A stretch of 64,000 nt of DNA, from positions 372,001 to 436,000 of the forward strand of contig NZ_CAMAPC010000002.1 of NCBI RefSeq assembly GCF_945859825.1, written 5' to 3'. Position 1 is the stretch's first letter, and each line of letters opens with the position of its first letter. The notes beneath the pieces were generated by a model that worked only from the letters and a program-made list of their open reading frames with translations, had not been told where the DNA came from and searched no databases. The DNA is from Pseudoalteromonas holothuriae (GTDB lineage Bacteria > Pseudomonadota > Gammaproteobacteria > Enterobacterales > Alteromonadaceae). The translations under genes and the position numbers were made by a program. This document shows, piece by piece, positions 57,719 through 64,000 of the stretch.

Positions 57719-57958
57719 ATGCATATTGAACGCCACAGTCTTGCAAAAGAATTACCAGAATTTAAAGATAAAATTCATGAATTAAAAATGAAAGACCGCC
57801 ATTTCGCACGTTTGTTTGATGATTATCATAATCTCGATCACGAAGTTATTCGTATTGAAGAAGGGGTGGAAAATACCTCCGATGAGTACCTAGACTCTTT
57901 GAAAAAGCAACGTTTACATTTAAAAGATCAATTATACGCGATTCTTAAATCTGCATGA
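57719..57958 (+). CDS. YdcH-family small protein (DUF465)
   Basis: 79 aa from the ATG at 57719 (MHIERHSLAKELPEF); AGGA lies 9 bases upstream. The conserved DRHFARLFDDYHNLDHEV and LKKQRLHLKDQLY match the YdcH/DUF465 family of short helical proteins. The function is unknown. Frame extends upstream but without an RBS. Confidence 0.88.
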   Translation: MHIERHSLAKELPEFKDKIHELKMKDRHFARLFDDYHNLDHEVIRIEEGVENTSDEYLDSLKKQRLHLKDQLYAILKSA

Positions 57959-58364
57959 TTAATTTGATTTTTATTTAGTTAAGATATTAAGGGTTTTTCT
58001 TACCTTTATAGGGCTCTCACATCAAATGCGTTTTTACGCGATAGAAGCTGGCTGTGAGAGCTTGTTATAAATTAATTAATGAAGGCTACTTTTGCATTTT
58101 GACTCAGTGAGGTAAGGCTGTGTTTATATGCATGTTTCTACTCCGTCTTTCCAATGTTATATCCAGTGCATTGTTCAAGCAGGTTTTCTTGAACTGGACA
58201 AAGGATAGCCAAACGCATTCATGTTCAATATGACAAATGAAATAACAATAGCGTAGCTAATCTTTACATGCGAATATACCGCCAAGATGCTGCTTAGTTA
58301 ACTACTTTCAAGCAGTGAGAATATGAATATGGTATGTGCTTAAAATAGTGAGGTTTTTGAACGA
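57959..58364. other. Gene-free stretch between ydcH-like and marC
   Basis: No gene supported. It holds the hairpin element at 58013-58061 and AT-rich sequence before marC. No clear promoter was assigned. Confidence 0.5.
58013..58061. other. Nested hairpin element of unknown role
   Basis: GCTCTCACA (58013-58021) pairs perfectly with TGTGAGAGC (58053-58061), and inside it GCGT-TTTT-ACGC forms a second stem. There is no following T run. It could be a 3' processing structure of the YdcH transcript, or a small structured RNA. Confidence 0.4.
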
Positions 58365-58973
58365 ATGATAGATTTTTTGGCTGTGTTTATCGTGTTCTTT
58401 GCCGTTATTGACCCAATTGGCACTGTCCCCGTCTTTATTGCTGCAACACGAGGGTATGATGCAAAAGCAAAAAGAAGAATAGCGCTTATCTCTGGTTTAG
58501 CCGCAACGCTGATTTTATTGTTTTTTGTTGTGGCGGGAGAGTTAATTTTAAAAGCGATGGCCATTCCGCTTCCAGCATTTCAAATTGCAGGGGGTATCGT
58601 ATTATTTTTATTCGCTTTATCAATGATCTTTGGAGAAAGTAAGCCAGAAGAAGAGGTCCGTTTGGTCAACAAATATCACGAGACGGCTATCTTTCCACTA
58701 GCAGTACCTTCTATCGCAGGCCCTGGTGCTATGTTGGCTGCCGTGCTGATGACAGAGAATGCACGGGTAAGCTTGTGGCAGCAAGTGCAAATATCAGGTG
58801 TAATGATAGTTGTTGTGATACTTGCTATATTTTTAATGCTGATGGCGAGCAAAATTCATAACTTAATCGGTAATGCAGGTGCCATTGTTATTAGTAAAGT
58901 TATGGGGTTGATCCTTGCGGCAGTCGCCACAACCAATACGCTCGCAGGTTTTAAAAGTTACTTTAGTTTATAA
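58365..58973 (+). CDS. MarC-family membrane protein
   Basis: 202 aa, six predicted helices. AVIDPIGTVPVF, the GELILKAMAIPLPAFQIAGGI segment and PLAVPSIAGPGAM are the family signature. MarC proteins have no established function, despite the name from the mar locus. Confidence 0.88.
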   Translation: MIDFLAVFIVFFAVIDPIGTVPVFIAATRGYDAKAKRRIALISGLAATLILLFFVVAGELILKAMAIPLPAFQIAGGIVLFLFALSMIFGESKPEEEVRLVNKYHETAIFPLAVPSIAGPGAMLAAVLMTENARVSLWQQVQISGVMIVVVILAIFLMLMASKIHNLIGNAGAIVISKVMGLILAAVATTNTLAGFKSYFSL

Positions 58974-59249
58974 CGCTAACAGCTAGCACTGCCTTTTTAA
59001 AAGGGTGCTAAAAGCTAGCCCTTCACTTTTCACTAAACGAAGATTCGAATAGTTGTTCTGCCTTTTTATCTTATCGGTAATCGACTCTCTATATGGCGTG
59101 CAAATTTACTTTGTTATGCTGACACCTTAGCTCAGAGCAAATGAAATGTTAAACCAACTAGTATGAATAATTCACGCGCAAGCTAAAACAACCGATTGTC
59201 AAATTTTCCACTATACTTTCATTCATTGCATCAATAATGGTGAAAATAT

Positions 59250-60857
59250 GTGGAATCCTTAGCATTTGTTCTGGTTTTTGGCGGTATTATTGGGCTATGC
59301 ACCTCACTTTTTTTAGCCCATAAAATTTGTCAAATATCAATTCACCTTGGGTGGCGTGTTCTGTTCGGCTTAATCGTATTTTTTATTCTTGGCTATAGTA
59401 CTTTTTCAGTTTATTTATTTGAGCAAACACACGTTGACTTTCTTAATATTGGCTTGGCGAGTATTCTTTTTTTTGGCTCTATTTTTGTTGTATTAGTTAA
59501 CTACCTTGCACGGCAAAGTCTTGAATCCCTTAATAAGTTGGTAGAATATGAACGCTTTCATGCTCAAACTGACTTTCTTACCAAACTTAATAACCGTGAA
59601 CATTGTATCAATACGATAGAAGAAAGAATCGTTCATAAAAAGTGCTTTGCAGTTATGTTAATTGATCTTAACAATTTTAAAAAAATCAATGATTCGGTAG
59701 GGCATCTTTTTGGTGATAAAGTCTTACTGGCGTTATCTGAACGCTTAAAAGTGGCGTTGTTACCAAAAAATGAATTATTTCGCATTGGAGGAGATGAGTT
59801 TGTTTTATTAATTGATGACACAACTGAAACGTCAATTTATGAGCAAAACAATGCATTGTTAAACGCCCTTGAGGAGCCTTTGCAAATTGAGGGAATGTCT
59901 GTTGATGTGCAATATAGTGCCGGTGCTAGTATTTACAATGGTCAAAAACGGCACGACAGTGTTGAGCTACTCAAAGGCGCTGATATTGCTATGTACAAAG
60001 CAAAGCATTCAAAACAGTCATTGGTTATATTTGACGAGGCACTCCATGTACAAAACGAGCATGACTTTTTAATCTCAGTTAGTTTAAAAGAGGCTTTTAC
60101 ACAACAAACAATAAAAGTATTTTATCAACCTATTATATGTGCAAAGTCGGCAGAGGTACATGCCGTGGAGGCATTGTGCCGTTGGCCGCAGGCTAACGGT
60201 AAAATGATAATGCCTGAGGATTTTGTTCATATAGCAGAAAGCAGTAATTTAATTAGGCAACTAAGTTTGTTTGTTATTAAGCAAGTATTTGTTGATCTTC
60301 CCAAATTACTCGAATGTGATAATAATCTAGTGGTACACATTAACTTATCAAGTCATGACTTTTTAAATAATGAGCTGCTAAAACTTCTAGCCAGTTTATT
60401 AACTCACAGCAAAGTGAATGCAAAACATGTAATGTTTGAATTGACAGAAACAATGATGGTAAGTGATATCCAGCAATCTCATGCATTAATTGATGTATTA
60501 ATTGATATGGGGTTTGCGGTGTGCGTTGATGATTTTGGTAGTGGCTGTTCTTCGTTTAAAGTATTGAGAGACTTACCTGTTTCTCAAATTAAAGTTGACC
60601 CTTCTTTTATTGAGTCCTGTTTATATGATGAAAAGTCACAAATCATTGTAGAAGCTGCGATGTTCATAGCGAAACGATTGCGCTGTGGTGTGACTGCGGT
60701 AGGGGTTAATGATGATCGAGTTGTTGATTTTTTGCGCGATTTAAATTGTGATTATTTGCAAGGGTTTAATATTAGCGAAGCGTTACCATTGAATGAGTGT
60801 ATAAAATGGATTAGTTCAAATAGTTTAGTCAAAAGTGCTTTACGTAAATATGAGTGA
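59250..60857 (+). CDS. GGDEF-EAL hybrid protein
   Basis: 535 aa from a GTG start. Three membrane helices (about 5-25, 36-58, 65-88) precede a GGDEF domain with intact RIGGDEF but no RxxD inhibitory site (PKNE instead). The EAL domain keeps EALCRW, HINLSSHDF, ELTE, VDDFGSG and IKVDPSF. It lacks the final EGVE: the segment reads AVGVN, losing a conserved metal-site Glu. So cyclase activity is likely and phosphodiesterase activity doubtful. Confidence 0.9.
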   Translation: MESLAFVLVFGGIIGLCTSLFLAHKICQISIHLGWRVLFGLIVFFILGYSTFSVYLFEQTHVDFLNIGLASILFFGSIFVVLVNYLARQSLESLNKLVEYERFHAQTDFLTKLNNREHCINTIEERIVHKKCFAVMLIDLNNFKKINDSVGHLFGDKVLLALSERLKVALLPKNELFRIGGDEFVLLIDDTTETSIYEQNNALLNALEEPLQIEGMSVDVQYSAGASIYNGQKRHDSVELLKGADIAMYKAKHSKQSLVIFDEALHVQNEHDFLISVSLKEAFTQQTIKVFYQPIICAKSAEVHAVEALCRWPQANGKMIMPEDFVHIAESSNLIRQLSLFVIKQVFVDLPKLLECDNNLVVHINLSSHDFLNNELLKLLASLLTHSKVNAKHVMFELTETMMVSDIQQSHALIDVLIDMGFAVCVDDFGSGCSSFKVLRDLPVSQIKVDPSFIESCLYDEKSQIIVEAAMFIAKRLRCGVTAVGVNDDRVVDFLRDLNCDYLQGFNISEALPLNECIKWISSNSLVKSALRKYE

Positions 60858-60917
60858 AATATTTTATGAACTTGAATGGTCTATATTTATGATAGCCATA
60901 TATTAGGATTTAGAAGA

Positions 60918-61130
60918 ATGTGTAGCTCTGTAAAATCAACACCGTCTATCTCAGGTAGCAAATTAAAGTCAATCCCAAATTTAACTGAATCTCAACGTCA
61001 GCGCTTTACTCAAGTTGCAAATGCCGCGGCTGAGCGCAGAGAAAGAGTTAATAAATTTCATCAATCTAATCACAAGAAGTCTCATAAAAGCTTGTACCAA
61101 AAGATCCTTTGTTGTTTAAAAAAGTGGTAA
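60918..61130 (+). CDS. Small basic protein of unknown function
   Basis: 70 aa if the start is the ATG at 60918 (MCSSVKSTPSIS); the frame is open from 60876. It is rich in Ser, Lys and Arg, with a helical RQRFTQVANAAAERRERVNK segment and a KILCCLKKW tail. No family recognised. It overlaps the 3' end of the LysR gene on the other strand by 15 bases. It may be real but this is unproven. Confidence 0.45.
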   Translation: MCSSVKSTPSISGSKLKSIPNLTESQRQRFTQVANAAAERRERVNKFHQSNHKKSHKSLYQKILCCLKKW

Positions 61131-62087
61131 CTTTATGTCGGGCTTAAAGCCGTATAAACTATCAAAGTTAGGGATGTTCTTTTCCCAAATTGGTACATCT
61201 TTGCCAATGTATTCACGCATGGCATCAAAAAATAATCGGGTCCTGACAGGTAGATCTCGGTGTGGGTATACGGCATAAAGTGCAGCATAATCGATGAGCG
61301 TAACATGCGTCATTAATGGCGTGAGCAGTCCATTAATGATTTCTTGGTCAACTAAAAATGCAGGAACTGTACAGAAGGCGGTATCAGAGAGTACCTTCGT
61401 TATTAATAATTCACCATCATTGCTACGATAAATACTTTTTATTGGTACCTCACTGAGCTCGTTGTTATCGTTTAGGTAACTAATTCCAGTAAACCTCAAG
61501 CCCTCACTCGCATACGAAGCTGCAGGTAAAGTACTTAAATCTGCCATAGACTTTGGTTCACCAAAGGTACTAATAAATTGTGAGGTAGCTAATATGATTA
61601 ACCTATTTCGAGCTATTTTACGAGCAATCAGCGATGAGTCTTTAGGTTCACCGACACGAAATGCTAAATCGTAGCCTTCGCCAACGATATCGACAAGTCT
61701 ATCCTCTAATCGCAACTCAATTTCAACTTGAGGAAAACGTTTTTGAAATTCATTGATCACAGGCTGTACGTACCTTCTTCCAATGATGGTTGAACTTGTG
61801 ATCCTAAGTAGGCCTTTGGGTTCGGTATGGTAGTTTTCTGCAAGTAGGTGTGTTTCGCTGAGGAGTTTGCGCAGTTGCTGTGCTTTTTTTACCATCTCAG
61901 CGCCAGCGGCTGTTAATGAGAAGGAACGAGTTGTTCGGTTGAGTAACCTAACGCTTAATTCCTCTTCTAATTTACTGATTTGTTTGGAAATAACAGAGCG
62001 ATCAATATTACGATGTTGCGCTGCTTTTGCAAAAGACCCTCGTTCAATAACATCTAAAAAAATTAATAAACGCGTACTTGTATCCAT
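61116..62087 (-). CDS. LysR-family regulator divergent from an RND pump
   Basis: 323 aa. The HTH (LLIFLDVIERGSFAKAAQHRNIDRSVISKQISKLEEEL) is followed by the LysR effector domain. The divergent gene is an RND adaptor, so it probably regulates the efflux operon; that is inferred from position. The ATG at 62087 is 122 bases from the adaptor ATG. Confidence 0.85.
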   Translation of the reverse strand: MDTSTRLLIFLDVIERGSFAKAAQHRNIDRSVISKQISKLEEELSVRLLNRTTRSFSLTAAGAEMVKKAQQLRKLLSETHLLAENYHTEPKGLLRITSSTIIGRRYVQPVINEFQKRFPQVEIELRLEDRLVDIVGEGYDLAFRVGEPKDSSLIARKIARNRLIILATSQFISTFGEPKSMADLSTLPAASYASEGLRFTGISYLNDNNELSEVPIKSIYRSNDGELLITKVLSDTAFCTVPAFLVDQEIINGLLTPLMTHVTLIDYAALYAVYPHRDLPVRTRLFFDAMREYIGKDVPIWEKNIPNFDSLYGFKPDIKLPLF

Positions 62088-62112
62088 GGTTTTCTGCCAA
62101 TAATTTATATTG

Positions 62113-62127
62113 GTGCTATTTTGGCAC
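62113..62127. promoter_or_regulatory. Candidate LysR binding site
   Basis: GTGC-TATTTTG-GCAC (62113-62127) is an inverted repeat of the LysR T-N11-A type, located between the divergent LysR and adaptor genes. Confidence 0.45.
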
Positions 62128-62208
62128 TAAATAAATTAAAAATCGATGCTTTTTTGGCTTTTGTCCATTCTATATACTGAGCATCACATAGGAAGAGGAG
62201 ATAAAACC

Positions 62209-63393
62209 ATGAAAAAATCATTAGTGACGATAGCTATCTTAGGATGCTTGGCTTATTTAACAGGATGTAGTGAGTCACATGCGGATGCGCCTGCTCAACA
62301 AGTGCAAGCCTTTAAACAGCCTATTGATGTGGCTGCTGTTAAAGAATACCCAGTTCAAACTTGGTTTACTTATACTAGCCGTTTAGAAGCGATGGAGTTT
62401 GTGCAGCTGAAACCTCGGGTTTCAGGCAATATTGCACAAGTAAACTTTGAAGAAGGGCAGCAAATTAACAAAGGCGATGTGTTGTTTACTCTTGATGAGC
62501 GTCCTTTCATGGTTAAAGTTGCAGAATTAAAAGCACAACTAGCTAGTGCTAAAGCGCAATTATCACAAGCAAAAAATGATTTGAAACGTGCTGATCGTTT
62601 ACTGGCTAGTAAGTCAATTTCGCAAGAGGAAGTTGAGCATCGCCGCTCTCTACTTGCTCAACACAAGGCAAATGTACAAGCAACTAAGGCGAAATTAGAT
62701 GCTGCTGAGTTGGACTTAGCTTATAGCAAAGTAAAAGCACCGATAAATGGTGTTGTATCTCGCGCAGAGCTTACCAAAGGAAATACGGTTCAAGCAGGAG
62801 TCAGCTTACTCACACACCTTGTTTCTGATGATTACGTGTATGCATACTTCGATATTAATGAACGCACATGGCATCAACAATTTAACCAGTTAAAAGGTGA
62901 TAAGACAACGCAAGTGGTAATGCAAATGCTTGGCGAACAAGGTTTTAACCACGGCGGAGTCATCGACTTTGTAGATAACCGCATTGATATTGAAACAGGT
63001 ACACTGCGTGTTAGAGCACTCTTTAGAGCCACAGATCAACTCAAACCAGGTGCATTTGCGCGAATTCGTGTTGCCGCTGATGATGTGAAGCAACATGTAT
63101 TAGTACCTGAAAAAGCAATCGGCACTGATCTTAAAAATCGTTTTGTATTAGTGACTGATGAACAAAATGTTTTGCAATATCGGCCTGTCACTTTAGGGGA
63201 TCGTTATGGTCAAATGAGAGCGATAACTCAGGGTCTTCAAGCAGGTGATAAAATAGCTGTTAATGGCCCGGCAAGAGTGGGCCCTGGCATGCCAGTTGCA
63301 CCTCAACTAGTTGAAATTGAACCTGAACATGCATCATTGGTCATGACCAAGCAAGCTGTAAAGGCTTTGTTGGTTGCTAAGCGCGGAGAATAA
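62209..63393 (+). CDS. RND efflux periplasmic adaptor lipoprotein
   Basis: 394 aa from the ATG at 62209 (MKKSLVTIAILG), preceded by GGAAGAGGAG; the frame opens further upstream. Lipobox LTGC (Cys20). Lipoyl half-motifs PRVSGNIAQVNFEEGQQINKGD and KVKAPINGVVSRAELTKGNTV flank a coiled-coil hairpin. The AcrA/MexE-type adaptor links the inner-membrane pump to the outer-membrane channel. Substrates unknown. The pump gene follows 3 bases later. Confidence 0.9.
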   Translation: MKKSLVTIAILGCLAYLTGCSESHADAPAQQVQAFKQPIDVAAVKEYPVQTWFTYTSRLEAMEFVQLKPRVSGNIAQVNFEEGQQINKGDVLFTLDERPFMVKVAELKAQLASAKAQLSQAKNDLKRADRLLASKSISQEEVEHRRSLLAQHKANVQATKAKLDAAELDLAYSKVKAPINGVVSRAELTKGNTVQAGVSLLTHLVSDDYVYAYFDINERTWHQQFNQLKGDKTTQVVMQMLGEQGFNHGGVIDFVDNRIDIETGTLRVRALFRATDQLKPGAFARIRVAADDVKQHVLVPEKAIGTDLKNRFVLVTDEQNVLQYRPVTLGDRYGQMRAITQGLQAGDKIAVNGPARVGPGMPVAPQLVEIEPEHASLVMTKQAVKALLVAKRGE

Positions 63394-63396
63394 TCA

Positions 63397-64000
63397 ATGT
63401 CGTTTTCTCACTTTTTTATTCATAGGCCAATATTTGCGGCTATGTTGTCGTTAATCATCTTTATTGCTGGTGCTTTGAGCTTATTTCAGTTACCAGTCAG
63501 TGAATATCCAGAGGTGGTGCCACCCACAGTAGTCGTTTCTGCAAGTTATCCTGGTGCTAATCCAAAAGTGATTGCACAAACGGTTGCAACCCCACTTGAG
63601 CAGGAAATCAATGGTACAGAGAACATGCTTTATATGTTTTCACAAGCGACTAGCGATGGCCGTATGACTTTAACTGTAACATTTGCGCTCGGTACAGACT
63701 TAGACCGTGCACAAGTTCAGGTTCAAAATAGAGTTAATAGTGCACTGCCTCGCTTGCCCCAAGAGGTCCAGCGCTTGGGTGTCGTTGCTGAAAAGGCATC
63801 GCCTGATTTAACGATGGTAGTTCATTTATACTCACCAGAAAACAGCCATGATACGGCTTATTTATCTAACTACGCTGACTTATATGTGAAAGATGAAATT
63901 GCGCGCTTGAGTGGAGTGGGTGATGTTCAGCTATTTGGTGGTGGAAAATATGCCATGCGTGTATGGCTTAACCCTGATGCTCTAGCATCAAACCAACTGA
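63397..64000 (+). CDS. RND efflux inner-membrane transporter, 5' part
   Basis: Partial, running off the right edge; about 201 residues visible. The N terminus SHFFIHRPIFAAMLSLIIFIAGALSLFQLPVSEYPEV is the first membrane helix and the start of the porter domain. YPGANPKVIAQTVATPLEQEINGTENMLYM and LPQEVQRLGV are characteristic of hydrophobe/amphiphile RND pumps (AcrB/MexF). Immediately follows the adaptor, so one operon. Confidence 0.93.
   Translation, partial: MSFSHFFIHRPIFAAMLSLIIFIAGALSLFQLPVSEYPEVVPPTVVVSASYPGANPKVIAQTVATPLEQEINGTENMLYMFSQATSDGRMTLTVTFALGTDLDRAQVQVQNRVNSALPRLPQEVQRLGVVAEKASPDLTMVVHLYSPENSHDTAYLSNYADLYVKDEIARLSGVGDVQLFGGGKYAMRVWLNPDALASNQL

Overview
The window looks like chromosomal DNA of a marine gammaproteobacterium of the order Alteromonadales, most likely Pseudoalteromonas or a close relative. 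This is an inference from moderately AT-rich DNA, the gene content (tol-pal, a VC2046/SO_2500-like protein, cysB, hda, pheST-ihfA, a TonB-receptor/tryptophan-halogenase-like/amylase locus, a secreted M9 collagenase, many c-di-GMP enzymes) and gammaproteobacterial tRNA and SOS signals. No rRNA, phage, CRISPR array or intact transposon was found.

Layout. 1-1072 is a gene-poor stretch with a modular intergenic repeat and an orphan minus-strand terminator. 1073-5848 is the complete tolQ-tolR-tolA-tolB-pal-cpoB envelope operon. 6001-6606 holds five identical tRNA-Lys genes with a 130-base tRNA-like oddity between the fourth and fifth, followed by nadA and tRNA-Ser(GGA). 8319-9222 is a decayed serine beta-lactamase-like gene. 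9424-19320 is mostly housekeeping: rlmI, an HD hydrolase, a pentapeptide-repeat potassium-channel fusion, a YgjP-type metalloprotease, two tRNA-Tyr, a YchJ-like protein, sulA with a LexA box, a Sel1 protein, a purine permease and cysB. 19447-29553 is an accessory block: a degenerate amidohydrolase, a secreted collagenase, a periplasmic binding-like protein, a glyoxalase-like protein, a secreted phosphoesterase and a cytochrome b/haem-domain membrane protein. 29812-38461 carries a diguanylate cyclase, a DUF2066 protein, hda, pheS, pheT, ihfA and a CSS-EAL phosphodiesterase.

38462-57550 is dominated by a maltodextrin/starch locus: GH13 alpha-glucosidase, TonB-dependent receptor, tryptophan-halogenase-like flavoprotein, GH13 amylase lipoprotein, MFS sugar transporter, GH15 glucoamylase lipoprotein, a MalR-like LacI repressor, glucokinase and a second LacI repressor. 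Shared palindromes centred on ATACGTAT in the two relevant intergenic regions look like the operators. The inferred flow is outer-membrane uptake of maltodextrin, periplasmic or surface cleavage, import by the MFS protein, cytoplasmic alpha-glucosidase, then glucokinase. 57719-64000 holds a YdcH-like protein, MarC, a GGDEF-EAL hybrid, a small basic protein and a LysR regulator divergent from an RND efflux operon that runs off the right edge.

The most interesting non-coding signals are: (i) a modular MITE-like repeat family with at least four copies, one of which exactly fills the gap between two genes and supplies a stop codon; (ii) the tRNA-like element inside the tRNA-Lys array; (iii) a 0.45-kb IS4-type deletion relic, still bounded by inverted repeats and a 10-bp target duplication, that split a bidirectional terminator between two convergent genes; and (iv) a family of candidate operators across the sugar locus. 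I saw no clear new multi-gene defence or biosynthetic system.
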